Source: Prevotella dentasini JCM 15908
GTDB lineage: Bacteria > Bacteroidota > Bacteroidia > Bacteroidales > Bacteroidaceae
Direction: 5' to 3'
Assembly: GCF_000614065.1 (NCBI RefSeq)
Contig: NZ_BAKG01000006.1
Location: forward strand, 1-64,000
DNA: 64,000 nt
The translations under genes were made by a program, and so were the position numbers. This document shows positions 35,497 to 46,048 of the stretch, piece after piece. The stretch's first letter is position 1; each line of letters starts with the position of its first letter. The notes beneath the pieces were generated by a model that worked only from the letters and a program-made list of their open reading frames with translations, was not told where the DNA came from and made no database searches.

Positions 35497-38400
35497 TTAC
35501 TTTATTGTGATTTTCTTCTCATTGACAATGTAAACGCCCTTCGCTAATTTCTTCAGAGACTTGAGGTTCTTACCAATCAGCTTGCCATCTACCGTATAGA
35601 CGGTGTAGGTCTGGCCCGCTGCTGCATTTACGTCGGTAATAGCCGTAACCACCGTTGCCTGAACAGGTGCAGACTCTCCCTCGGGGTAAACGGCGGTCAG
35701 GGCATAGGTATGTTCGCCTGCACTGCCTACACTGTCGTGGGTATAGAGCTGATTTCTGCCGACGTTCTTCACGAAGGCGTCATCACGATACAGGTTGTAG
35801 CCTACGGGGACGGCCGTACCGCGCTCAAACTCTACGTCGTCGAGCAGAAGACCCAGCTTGTCGTTCGACTTCAGGCGTATTGCAAAATACCTTGCGCCTT
35901 CCGGTATCGCTATTTCGAACTGCTTCCATCCCTTCAGTACGCCGGCATATTCCTTAACTTGCCTGAACTCGCTGACGGTCTTGCCTCCCATGGAATAGAG
36001 CACCTCGAAGGTCTCCGGGTATTCGTTGCTCAGAGAGGTAGCCCAGAACCTTACGGTCTGCATATTGCCGGAGAGTGCAGGACTGATGAGCCAGTTGTCG
36101 TTCTCGCCCTTTCCGTTGATGCTGAGCAGGCACTGCTCACCGCTGTGGGGCAGGTAGTCGGGGTCTACCGCGCTTACGTCTATGCCGATATTTGCAAGGT
36201 TATAAGTTATGAATGACTGCGGATCGCCGATATGAGGCCATTCTACGCCGTTGAAGATGGAGAAGGTAGTCAGTTTGTCTCCGTCTATCAGCGTCCAGTC
36301 TCCCATGCCCTCGATAATCCACGGCTCGTAAGCGGCAAAGTCTTCGGTAACCTTCTCTACGTTGTTGGCCGGTGCATCCCATGTCAGTTTCACGGCACCG
36401 CCGCCGAGGCTTTCCGCCTTCAGGTTCTCCGGCTTGGGCAGATTGGACTCTTCTATGCTTATTTCCTTTGAAGCAGTATTGTCGGCAGGATTCTCGTCCG
36501 TGCCGAGTATGGTTGCTTCGACGGTCATCTTGCCGGTCTTGTCGGAGGGAACGGGTATGGACAGGGCAAATTCTCTCGATTCCATAGAATTGAGACCCTC
36601 CACGATATTCTCCTGCTTGAACGGCTTGCCGTCTACCTTGATTTCAAGCTGGCAGCTGTTTACAGGCATCTTTCCGCTGTTCATGACAATGGCCTTTACC
36701 TCGGCAGGTATTCCGGCATTTGCCTTCTTAGGAGCCTTCAGCTTCACCTCGAGGTTGCTGTTGTACATGTTCTGTATCTTGATGTTGTCGATAAACAGCT
36801 CCGTACCGATTTCATTGCTCGTATATCTGAACTTGACGATAATGTAACGCTCATTGGTATATTTGCTGAACGATACCATGTCGGTACGCCATTCTTCGTT
36901 GCCCGTGAGGTTCTTGAAGTCTATGGTTCTTGCCACTTCTTCCGTGCCGTTGGCTTTCTGTACGATAATGTCGAGCTTGACATCCTTGCCCGGGACGGCC
37001 CAATAATCGTAGAGGAGCGAGAAGTTGGGATTTCCCGACTTGGAATTAATCTTTCCCGAGTTGATGGATGACCATTCTCCTGCCGCATTGGCTTTCCATG
37101 TCAGCGAGCCATTGTCGTCGTCAGAAGAGTTCTTTGACAGCTTGAATGTATTATCGGGATTGGAAGAGGAAACCCACCATGTAAGATGCTCGAAGAAATA
37201 TCCCTTAACGCTCTCATTGAATGGCAGCTCATCGGGCTTTCCGACCAAGAGTCCTTCCGACACATAATATCCGCTTTCTCCGGCAGTGCCTATTGCGTTG
37301 ACGGCATATTGCAGCATCTTCTGTTCTCCTTCGTCGGTATTGTACTCAATCTCGTAGCTTGTATCGCTGAGGCCTTCGGCCAACACCTCTCCTACATTAT
37401 TGCTGACAATGGTTGCAACTGCATACTTCACATTGTCTGGATTGACGTATCCGCCGTTCTTTCCTTTGGTAATAGGCGACCACTCAAGGGTTACATTTGT
37501 CTGTCCGTCTATCAGTATTGCATCGGGGCCAGTGGGAATATCCTCGCCGACGAATACCGTCCTCCCTGCCTTGCGGCCCATCTCGGAATTGTAGGCAACA
37601 ACGGTATAGGTGTTGTTTCCGTTCTTTTCAACAGCATTGTCTTCATAGGATAATGCCGCACCTACCGAAGGATTGCTGAAAGTCTTTATTAACTTGCCGT
37701 TACGCAGTATTTCTATCTTTGTCAGGCTGGAAAGGTTCTTGCCCTCAATGGATTTGGACGGGGCCGTAAACTCTATCTTGCTTTCATCGCCCCCTGCTCG
37801 CCTGCCGTTGCCTTCAGTCCCTGCACAGAGTCTGGTGCTGCAAAGGAGGAGCTTTTTACAATCTGCACGCTGTCTACTATCAGGTAGTATCTGTCGGCAT
37901 CGCTTATTGAGTGGAAACCGAAATTGTAGTTTCCGTCGGCACCGACAGTTATGTCGTGTTCGTAAACCTTGTATTGCTCGCCTATGACATCCGTCTTGTC
38001 CAAGACTTTCTGAGTCATCGACTCAACCTTGTTCCCCTGTCCGTAATAAACTTCTATCCGTTCCATGTAGTCGGCAAGACCGGCACGTACCTTATAGGAG
38101 AGGTTATACAGGTAATTCGGCTCCAGATGGATAGAAGGAGTTATCAGCCAGTCGTTGGCACTTTGTGCTTCGTTGAACATGCAGGAAGCTGCCTCATAGG
38201 AAGGATTCCATTCCCATGTCTTCTCGTCATTGTTAACATCCAAAACGGTAAACAAAGCTATGGAGCTTGGGTCTTCAAAGTCCTCGAAGAAAGGAGCTTC
38301 AAGAGCATGGCCCACAGCCTTGTAGTTGGAGAATCCCTCCTCGCTCTCCGTCTCTTCCGTATATGCCTTCACTCCGTAAGAGTATGCCCTTACGGGTGTG

Positions 38401-39910
38401 TCATCAAGAATTTCAGTGAATGTGGTTCCTGTGATGTGGTCGGCTACCTTCTTATTGTCGGGATAGCGTGTAACATCGTACTTTATTGTTCCGACGTAGC
38501 ATCATGCGTTGCATCAGAAGCTTCCCACTTAACAGTAGCCTTTCTGTCTTCCGTTATGTCAAGTTCAACGACAGGTGTTGTTGGAATGTCATATCCAATC
38601 CAGCTGCTTGTCTTTGCCTTTGGGCTATCTCCTGCTGCATTTGTTGTTATAACGGCGAAGTAGACCATTCCGGCAGGAGCTGTTACTTCTGCGGTTGCAA
38701 CCTGTCCGGCATCCACTTTTCCAGTAGCCACTTCTGCTCCATTGGCAATAATCTTGTAGTCGATTTTTCCAGTGAGCGCATCGCCTGCAAATGTCTTATT
38801 TGGGGCTTTGAAGGAAATCTGTCCCTTGGTGGAGCCATTCTTGAACATGAGTTCAATGTCTGTAGCTACGGCAGGAGCACCCGCCTCTGCCAATGGTACA
38901 GGAATGTAAAGACAAGTAATCTCTTCATTGTCGGGGAATGAAGCAATTTGTGCAGCAGCACCCGTCTCTGTGTTTACTTCATATAGTTTGCCAGAGCCGT
39001 CAGTTTCTTGAGCTGCCCAATACATCTTTCCCGTCTTCATGTCGAAGGCTGCACTTTGGAGATATTTTGCCGGGGATACCCCTGTAGCTCCTATCAGAGT
39101 CGTCTCACCATTGGTTTTATTTACCCTAAACAAGTCGCCTGATTCAGATATGGCATATACCTCTCCCTGCTTGTTGGCAGCAAATGCGAGGTAGAGGGTC
39201 TCGGTAGATGCGAGAACCTTTACCGTCTGTGCATCGTAGTCGACTTCTGCAATATGAATATTTTCTCCGTCCTTTGTGTAGTAGCAACCGTAAGCCTTCT
39301 CGTTGACAGGGTCGTAAGTTGTGGATGAAGCAACCAGACTCATGTCGTTCTCTATGGATACAGGTTCGGCGTTCTGCTGCCATGTCTCGGTATCATAAGA
39401 ATATAGAGTAACGAAATTCAGTCCGTACACGCGGTAATTGTTTACATACTTGAAGTTGCCGTCATAATATACGCCACCTCCCGTAGCAGAGGCAAAGTCT
39501 GTAGTAATGATAGGATTGAATACAGGACTTGCAGATGCCGTAAACGAATACATGCCTATCGGTGGTGTCTCCAAGGCTGCCCAGCTGTCGGCAAAGATAA
39601 CATTGCCCCAGAGGGTGGTTCCATCCGGCGTCTTTGCAACGATTTTGTTAACTGCTCTATTGCTGCCAACCGTTCCGTGGGACATTTTCATGGGAATCCT
39701 GTTCTCGAAGCTGCGTCCCCGTAGAATGTTGGGGCTTGTTTTCTCCAAGCTCCTCTTGTACTTGCGAGCATCCTCCTTCGTAATCTGCTTCGCAATCAGC
39801 CTGAAAGGCACTTTTACAGGAACGCCTTTGTCTTGCGCCTGTAACCCGACAGGAAGCATGAACAGCACTGCCATGATGCTTGCCAAGGTTAAATAAATTC
39901 TCTTTCTCAT
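35497..39910 (-). pseudogene. Large T9SS-secreted adhesin-like protein, two frameshifts
   Basis: With two bases restored (near 38498 and 37791) this encodes 1,471 aa. Signal peptide MRKRIYLTLASIMAVLFMLPVGLQAQ; a beta-rich N-terminal third (about 60-320, ADSWAALETPPIGMYSFTA); fibronectin-III-like modules; a 'choice-of-anchor J' or cleaved-adhesin-like module (FFEDFEDPSSIALFTVLD, ANDWLITPSIHL) and a later one (GEQCLLSINGKGENDNWLIS). The end, VYTVDGKLIGKNLKSLKKLA then KGVYIVNEKKITIK, is a T9SS type A sorting domain. It resembles gingipain/HagA adhesin modules. ATG 39910 was chosen because the promoter at 39941-39971 lies downstream of an earlier in-frame ATG. Confidence 0.82.
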
Positions 39911-40248
39911 GTTTTTATGATTTTTGATGAAATGATGCTGCAAAAGTAATAATTATACATTCAGTCACCAAGAATATACCGACAAAATATTCCTGTCCCG
40001 CGAAAATAATTTCAGAGTAAGTTTATAGGTGTCCGGGAATCATTTGAACGAAATATTTTCCCATGGCGGCAAATACCTTGCAGAAATCATCTGAAATAAA
40101 GAAAAAATATATAACTTTGCGTCTGACAATCATACCGACGTACACTCTACTGCCAGATATAGTCCGAAAAAGACCATACGCGACAAAGGTGTACGGAGAA
40201 ATGAAAAACATAGAATATACATTATATAACTTAATCATTTCAATCATT
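39911..40248. promoter_or_regulatory. Divergent control region with two promoters
   Basis: Minus-strand promoter: TTG at 39969-39971, 20-base spacer, TACTTTTG at 39941-39948, serving the large T9SS gene. A plus-strand -7 box TAACTTTG at 40112-40119, without a good -33 partner, probably serves the LRR gene with a leader of about 125 bases. Nothing else was recognised in the gap. Confidence 0.55.
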
Positions 40249-41529
40249 ATGAACAAAAATCTTTTACTTAAAACTTCGAGAAACATTCTCGTATCAGCCT
40301 TGGCCATGTTTGCAATGTCGTCAAGGGCACAGACAACTACAGACGTGCTTGAGTTCACGACGGAAAAAGAGGTCGGGGAGGAAATCACCTTTGCCGTAAG
40401 CACATTCGCCGATGAGGGTTCGGTAACGGTAGAAGGCGCGGAAGGCGACTGGACAAACGACAGGAGCGTTACCTACAAGCTGACTTCGAAGAACGTGAGA
40501 ATAGAGGGCGAGGGCATACAGGCCTTCAAGTGCAAGGAGGAGAAGCTGACAGCCTTGGACATCTCAAAATGCCCGGAAATCAATTCGGTAGACGTTGACT
40601 ACAACAAGATAGAGACCATTGACCTGACCAACAACGGGGAGCTGAAGAAACTGTCCTTCCGCGACAACAAAGTGGCAGCATTGAAATTAGACGCATGCCC
40701 GGCCCTGCAATGGCTTGCATGCTCGAACAACAAACTGGAAAGCCTTGACACATCTGCCAACCCTGAACTGGACTGGCTCAACTGCTCCGGAAACCTTCTG
40801 AAAGAAATTAATCTGGCCAATAACCAAAAGCTCACGGGACTCCTTTGCAGCAACATGAAGATAGAGACGCTTGACGTCTCCATGTGCGAGAACATGGACA
40901 GAATATTGTGCCAGAACAACCGGCTCAGCAAACTTGACGTATCAAACAACAAGAAACTGACGCGACTGCAATGCTTCGGGAACAACATCGACGAGCTGAA
41001 TCTCGCAAACAACACTTTGCTTTCGTCGCTCAACTGCTCCGAAAATCAGCTTAAGACGCTTGATGTATCCGCCAATAAGTCTCTGACCAGCCTTTCATGC
41101 ACCGACAACCATCTTACCTCCCTCGACCTCACGGAATGTACGGAACTTACTTTCCTGTATTGCAGCCGAAACGAGATAAGCGGTACGGAAACCGACAAGC
41201 TGATAGCCTCCTTGTATAATCTCTCGGGAGGAGAGCAGCAGGGAACGCTTGGAATCATCGACAACACCAAGGAATCCGACAAGAACGTATGTACAAAGGA
41301 ACAGGTGAAGGAAGCTGTAGGCAAAGGCTGGGCCGTAAAGGAGCGCGACGGACGGACATGGGTAGACTATGCAGGAAGCGAGGCCAGCGGTATCGACGGC
41401 ATCGCATCGGGCGACGCACAGATAGAGGCCATCTACGACCTGTCCGGCAGAAGGCTGTCAGAGCCAAGAAGCGGTTTGCAGGTGATGAAGATGAAAGACG
41501 GAAAGTGCGTTAAGGTCATGCGCAGATAA
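40249..41529 (+). CDS. Secreted cysteine-type leucine-rich-repeat protein
   Basis: A 426-aa exported protein (signal peptide to about residue 28, AMSSRAQ). It has about ten leucine-rich repeats of the form L..L.CS.N.L..LDVS.N..L, for example LQWLACSNNKLESLDTSANPE and the SLNCSENQLKTLDVSANKSL unit, spanning about 100-330. The end IYDLSGRRLSEPRSGLQVMK is the short C-terminal sorting-like element common in Prevotella surface proteins. ATG 40249 begins at the signal peptide; upstream in-frame codons have no such start. It probably acts in adhesion or protein binding at the surface. Confidence 0.85.
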   Translation: MNKNLLLKTSRNILVSALAMFAMSSRAQTTTDVLEFTTEKEVGEEITFAVSTFADEGSVTVEGAEGDWTNDRSVTYKLTSKNVRIEGEGIQAFKCKEEKLTALDISKCPEINSVDVDYNKIETIDLTNNGELKKLSFRDNKVAALKLDACPALQWLACSNNKLESLDTSANPELDWLNCSGNLLKEINLANNQKLTGLLCSNMKIETLDVSMCENMDRILCQNNRLSKLDVSNNKKLTRLQCFGNNIDELNLANNTLLSSLNCSENQLKTLDVSANKSLTSLSCTDNHLTSLDLTECTELTFLYCSRNEISGTETDKLIASLYNLSGGEQQGTLGIIDNTKESDKNVCTKEQVKEAVGKGWAVKERDGRTWVDYAGSEASGIDGIASGDAQIEAIYDLSGRRLSEPRSGLQVMKMKDGKCVKVMRR

Positions 41530-41570
41530 CCATCGTCCGCATCTTCCTCATGCGGAACGGGAAACGACAA

Positions 41571-41620
41571 TACCCCCGTACATCCTCCAGAACCCAGTTC
41601 TGTACGGATATACGGGGGTA
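41571..41620 (+). terminator. Terminator of the LRR gene
   Basis: Inverted repeat TACCCCCGTA (41571-41580) and TACGGGGGTA (41611-41620), then CATTGTGTTTTA. It lies between convergent genes and may serve both. A second, weaker pair (TTCACCCG near 41640, CGGGTGAA near 41697) lies closer to the protease gene. Confidence 0.6.
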
Positions 41621-41709
41621 CATTGTGTTTTACGGGTAATTCACCCGACTCTGGTCCTCGCCAACCGGGCCGTTGTCCGATAGCGAAGCCTCATTGCCGG
41701 GTGAAGCCT

Positions 41710-43248
41710 CTAATAGATATAGCCCAATCCGGTGAACTGCTTCTGAACCATACTTAACTCCATAGCGAAAACTCCGTCGTTGCGCGACAAGGAGTATAGG
41801 TCGTCCCAACTACCCTTACGTAAAGTTAACTGGTCAAAGATCTGCCGCAACTTGTAAGAACCAGCCAATGTACCTGCGCCTGAAGGTTCTGTCTCTCCCC
41901 ACGGATTGCGTATGACAACATACAGCTTGCCGTCATAGTTGATACAACCCAGAATACTATAGGCATGAGAATTGGCAATGGTTGAGATAGTAGAGTTGAA
42001 GGTCCACAATACCATCGGATAGTTGGTTGCCCAGTAGGCATCCGTTCTTTTGTGGAAGAAATTATAGAGAAATTGATAACTCTGGTTTTTCAGCCGAAAA
42101 CTTGCTACATTGAAACGGCTTCCTGCAATTTCCTTCAACGATACTTCCGGCCAACCGCCGTCAATAAGTTGGATGGACTCTGCTATTTCTGCCAAATCAG
42201 ACGGATATTTGCCCTTTACGCTGTAGTAATGCCATGCTGCATAGAGTTTCTCCCAGTAGGCAGCCCAGTAGTCGCCATCTTGCCAGCGATGTCCGCGTGC
42301 GTACAGTGGGAAACGGCACCTGCCCTTCAGCAGGAAGCGGTTGTCTGTCTTGGCCCATCCCGTCTTTGTACCCGGATGTTCCAGCACGGAGTTCCCATAC
42401 CTCACCTTAGCCGCGGTGAAATAATGCCAGAAACTCAGCGGATGCCCGGTGTCGCTGCTTTGGTCTATATCCATCTGCAGCAGGCCGGGCCATGTCCATG
42501 CTATGGAGGTCAGTGCCGCCAAGAAGTAGCAGTCGCCTATTGCCCCCTGCACGATGCTGTTGGCCCTGTCGGGTACAAACATCGTCGGCATGCCCATCTC
42601 CTCAAGGTAGAGGTCGTTGGAAGGCGAGCTGTTTGTGTCGCCTGCTTTCAGCGACATGCCGGGCCTGAGTACCTGCTGCATGGCTTTCGAGATGTGTACA
42701 GACGATAGGGCACGTTCGCGCTTCTCGGGAATAAGGATGTCGAGCGTGAGCTTGTTTCCTTTCTTCTTCGATTTGAGAATGTTCAGATTGTCCTGCTTTA
42801 CGAGCTTTTGGAGCTGCCCGGTATTCGCAATGCTCTCCATCTCCAAGCGGCTCTTTTCCTCGCGGACGGTAACTTCCTTCTGCTGACACGACAGAAGGAT
42901 GGAGTCGTCGCGGTGAATGAGATCCTCATAGCTGCTTTCGAGGGTTTCCTCCATGAGTTCCTTGGCCCCGTCTTTCGTCCAGTCAATCTTCTTTTCAAGT
43001 ATCAGCTCGGTGAGCGCATAGGGATTGACGATACCGACTTTCCTTTTTTCGGTCTCTTCCCTTGACTGGGTGCCCCGACGGGGAGCCATTCTTCTTGCGT
43101 CGGGTTCTTCTTGCTTGAATCCGATACTCTTCAGCATGTTCTCATGCTGCTCTACTTTCCGCTCCAGCTGTTCTGCTTGTTCAGCTGTCATCCGGGCATC
43201 TTTCTCTTTCTGGAGAAGTCTCTCGGGAATTTGAGATTCTTTTGCCAT
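41710..43248 (-). CDS. Calpain-like (C2 family) cysteine protease with coiled coil
   Basis: A 512-aa protein. The C-terminal half has the calpain catalytic triad: Cys240 in VQGAIGDCYFLAALTSIAW, His428 in SHAYSILG and Asn448 in VIRNPWGE. The N-terminal ~160 residues are charged and coiled-coil-like (ERLLQKEKDARMTAEQAEQL) and may be a propeptide or regulatory arm. There is no signal peptide at ATG 43248, and no calcium-binding C2 or EF-hand domain. P. gingivalis Tpr is a known calpain-type relative. The upstream frame to 43323 lies after the promoter but has no family support. It is flanked by surface LRR genes; its target is unknown. Confidence 0.8.
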   Translation of the reverse strand: MAKESQIPERLLQKEKDARMTAEQAEQLERKVEQHENMLKSIGFKQEEPDARRMAPRRGTQSREETEKRKVGIVNPYALTELILEKKIDWTKDGAKELMEETLESSYEDLIHRDDSILLSCQQKEVTVREEKSRLEMESIANTGQLQKLVKQDNLNILKSKKKGNKLTLDILIPEKRERALSSVHISKAMQQVLRPGMSLKAGDTNSSPSNDLYLEEMGMPTMFVPDRANSIVQGAIGDCYFLAALTSIAWTWPGLLQMDIDQSSDTGHPLSFWHYFTAAKVRYGNSVLEHPGTKTGWAKTDNRFLLKGRCRFPLYARGHRWQDGDYWAAYWEKLYAAWHYYSVKGKYPSDLAEIAESIQLIDGGWPEVSLKEIAGSRFNVASFRLKNQSYQFLYNFFHKRTDAYWATNYPMVLWTFNSTISTIANSHAYSILGCINYDGKLYVVIRNPWGETEPSGAGTLAGSYKLRQIFDQLTLRKGSWDDLYSLSRNDGVFAMELSMVQKQFTGLGYIY

Positions 43249-43523
43249 AGTTTTAGTTTTTGAAATGTGAATAAAAATTGATTTGTTTTTTGTATGCGAT
43301 AGTGGTACGGTTACCTTTCCCACGTATCTTTTTTAGTAGTTAGAGTACTCCCCTTGCAGAGAAGTCCGGTCGCAGATAATAACCAAAGAAGGATGTAGAA
43401 AACATAGCGGGAAATCAGTCCCCTGTCTATATAACACCTTATCGGTTTCTTTATTGGTTAATTACCGTCATCGTTTTCTAATATGTCTAACAGCATGTAA
43501 GACAATTAGATAAATCGTTTTTG

Positions 43524-43554
43524 CAAAAATAGGATAATAATTTTAAAATTCCAA
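43524..43554 (-). promoter_or_regulatory. Promoter of the calpain-like protease
   Basis: Minus strand: TTG at 43552-43554, 20-base spacer, TATTTTTG at 43524-43531. The leader would be about 270 bases. The gap 43249-44041 otherwise holds AT-rich sequence and a family B repeat; no gene is supported. Confidence 0.6.
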
Positions 43555-43780
43555 TTGCAATAACTTTTTTTAATGAATATATGATTATTTTTTGTTTGCC
43601 TCTTTGAAACTCTACTTTTACGATGCCATACACTTTCTTGAGGCATGGCCTGACCTGACAATGCCATCGCATATACAGGTACCCGGATATTCCGACTGCC
43701 TTAAATGGCTCAATTTATGTAAAATACTGATTTATAGAAACTTGCGAAAAATATAGGAGGATATGTCTTTTCGGAATAGT

Positions 43781-43841
43781 CAAAGTGCCGTTTTCGCAAT
43801 GCGAAAACGGCACTTTGGCGGTGCGAAACGGGCTTGTTCAT
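43781..43841. repeat. Palindromic repeat, family B, copy 3
   Basis: CAAAGTGCCGTTTTCGC (43781-43797) is paired with GCGAAAACGGCACTTTG (43801-43817), a perfect 17-bp stem with a 3-base loop. It is followed by GTGCGAAACGGGCTTGTTCAT, nearly the same tail as copy 2. Confidence 0.85.
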
Positions 43842-43982
43842 TTTATCAAAAAGCCATACCCGTCCCTGCTATGGGATGGGATACGGCCTTTTGTCTTGTC
43901 GTCAGCTTGTCCGTCTCCTACAAATCGTAAGTTGAGAAAACAGCAAACCGGAGTTGGGCACACCGCAGAGCCGGTACACAAA

Positions 43983-44025
43983 TTCTGCCTCTGGAGGAAA
44001 CACGCCCTTCTTTCAAGAGGCAGAA
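43983..44025 (-). terminator. Possible terminator of the BspA-like gene
   Basis: Inverted repeat TTCTGCCTCT (43983-43992) and AGAGGCAGAA (44016-44025), loop 23 bases, 16 bases past the stop. The following T-run is short (TTTGTG). Confidence 0.35.
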
Positions 44026-44041
44026 GAGTAAAGGCGAAAGA

Positions 44042-45988
44042 CTATTGATGGACAAATCGCCTTGTACGCGTTCCGTCAGCTCCCTGCAAGGTGATGATAT
44101 ACACGCCCCGAGTCCAAGCAGAGGCATCAAACATTGCATTGCCGCCTACGGGCACAGTCCTTGCCATCAGCTGTCCGGACACGTGATGAACCGTAACAGT
44201 GGCACAATCGCCGGCAATGTTTTCGACACGGACGGTGCTGCCATTGTCTTTCAGAATCCATCCATCGTGGTGCGCCACGCCCAGTCCGTCAACTACCTCC
44301 TCCTCTATCTGGAATCTGTTCCATGTAGGGGAAGCCTGATAGGCCTCTTTGCTGCCCACGGGGACTACGAGTGTACAATTAGCAAACTTCACGCCTTCAA
44401 ACACATCGTCCATTCCGTAGTTCTCAACGGGAGTGGCCTTCCTGACAGTCAGCTTCTTGAGATTCTCGCATCCGCAGAACGCGCGTGCTCCGAACTCATC
44501 AAAAGCAGGCGAAAAGGTTATCTCCTCCAGATTTTTGCAATACCAGAAAGAGAAGTCGTCGAGGCTCCTTGTCTGGTCGTTCATGACGAACGTCTTGCTC
44601 TCCTTGCCATTCGGATAGGAATAGACTTGGGTGAAGTCTCTGGCATAGAGAACCCCGTCTGCCGTCGCAAACTTCTCGTTCTCTTCGCTTACGACAAATT
44701 CTTTCAATCCGAAGCAGCCCAAGAAAGGATTCTGAACCAGTTCGGGAATACCACGTCCAAAATCTACCTTCTCCAAGCCCATGCACTCGGCAAAGGCGGC
44801 ATAGTCTATCGTCTTCATGCCATCGGGGAAAGTGAGGCTCTTGATGCCGTGATTGTGGAAGAACGCCTTCTCGCCGATTGTCTTGAGACCGGTTCCCAAG
44901 GTGAGGTTGCTCATGTTCTTGCAGTCGATGAAGGCTTCGTTGGCAATGTCCGTCAGGGAGTTGGGCAATGCTACATCGTGAAGATTCTCACAATTCTTGA
45001 AGGCATATATGTCAATCTTCTGCAGGCCTTCCTTGAAGACGACTGTTTCCAGCAAGTGGTCGTCCTGAAACGCGCTCTCATTGATTTCCTTCAGGGAAGC
45101 CGGCAAAACGACTTTCTTCAGATTGCTGCACGAGCCGATGCAGCCCTTGGGCAAGGAAGTGATGCCTTCGGGAATCTCCAGCTCAACCAGTCCCGTCGCA
45201 CCATAGAACGTTTCCTTGTCAAGCTCCTTGAGGTTCTTCGGGAAATGGATGGTCGTCAGCATCGCGGCCTGATCAAACATGCGCATGTGCAGCTGGGTGA
45301 GGTTGTCGGGGAACGTAAGCTCACGAAGATGCGAGCAATGGGTGAACGCATAGCCGCCCAAATGCACGAGATGAGACGGAAGTTTGATGGTCTCCAAGGC
45401 GTCGCACACACCGAAAGCCGTACTGTAGATATGGGTTATCTCGTCGGGCATGACGATTTCTTTCAACGCAAAGCACTTGAAGAAAGCACCGATGCCGATT
45501 TCCCGTATATTCTTGGGCAGGACAAGAGACTCGATGCTGCAACAATTGAAGAACAGCTTGTCGGGCAACAGGGTCGGCTTATCCTTTTCCACGCTATACT
45601 CGCGGTCGGTTCCCTGATCGTCGGTGAGGATGTAATAGGTTTTGGTTGCCTCTTCGTCGGGCACGATGGTCGCTTCCGACAGGTCCATCTTTTTCAGTTG
45701 CGTAGGATAGAAGGCTCCATACTCGTCGGAACCGCAGAATCTCCGAACCCATCTCAGGTCGTAGCTGTTCAGTTCACCGCTGATTTTCATGGTGTCCACT
45801 TGGTCTTCCCATACACTTATCGGCACAAGATTTTCCAAATTTCCGGGTTTGTCAACATGTACTGTTACCGTTCTGGCGGCCGTTTCTTCTGTGTTCTCTG
45901 CTCCTTGCGCGTATGCCGTTGCCGGAATCATGCCGCCTACGGTCAAAAGACCGGCACATAAGATGTGAATGATTTCTTTTTTCATCAT
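44042..45988 (-). CDS. BspA-type leucine-rich-repeat surface protein
   Basis: A 648-aa exported protein (signal peptide to about 28, TAYAQ). About 15 BspA-type (LRR_5) repeats of 23 residues fill about 140-560, with units such as LPKNIREIGIGAFFKC, LPNSLTDIANEAFIDC and FPDGMKTIDYAAFAEC. The C-terminus VENIAGDCATVTVHHVSGQ then RGVYIITLQGADGTRTRRFV resembles a T9SS sorting domain. BspA proteins of Tannerella and Prevotella bind fibronectin and fibrinogen and co-aggregate. The gap to the upstream LRR gene is 60 bases, suggesting one transcript. Confidence 0.88.
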   Translation of the reverse strand: MMKKEIIHILCAGLLTVGGMIPATAYAQGAENTEETAARTVTVHVDKPGNLENLVPISVWEDQVDTMKISGELNSYDLRWVRRFCGSDEYGAFYPTQLKKMDLSEATIVPDEEATKTYYILTDDQGTDREYSVEKDKPTLLPDKLFFNCCSIESLVLPKNIREIGIGAFFKCFALKEIVMPDEITHIYSTAFGVCDALETIKLPSHLVHLGGYAFTHCSHLRELTFPDNLTQLHMRMFDQAAMLTTIHFPKNLKELDKETFYGATGLVELEIPEGITSLPKGCIGSCSNLKKVVLPASLKEINESAFQDDHLLETVVFKEGLQKIDIYAFKNCENLHDVALPNSLTDIANEAFIDCKNMSNLTLGTGLKTIGEKAFFHNHGIKSLTFPDGMKTIDYAAFAECMGLEKVDFGRGIPELVQNPFLGCFGLKEFVVSEENEKFATADGVLYARDFTQVYSYPNGKESKTFVMNDQTRSLDDFSFWYCKNLEEITFSPAFDEFGARAFCGCENLKKLTVRKATPVENYGMDDVFEGVKFANCTLVVPVGSKEAYQASPTWNRFQIEEEVVDGLGVAHHDGWILKDNGSTVRVENIAGDCATVTVHHVSGQLMARTVPVGGNAMFDASAWTRGVYIITLQGADGTRTRRFVHQ

Positions 45989-46048
45989 GTTTCCAATTGT
46001 TAAGATTAAAAGAAAGACAATAGAATGGTTCTCTTGATTCGACTGGGA

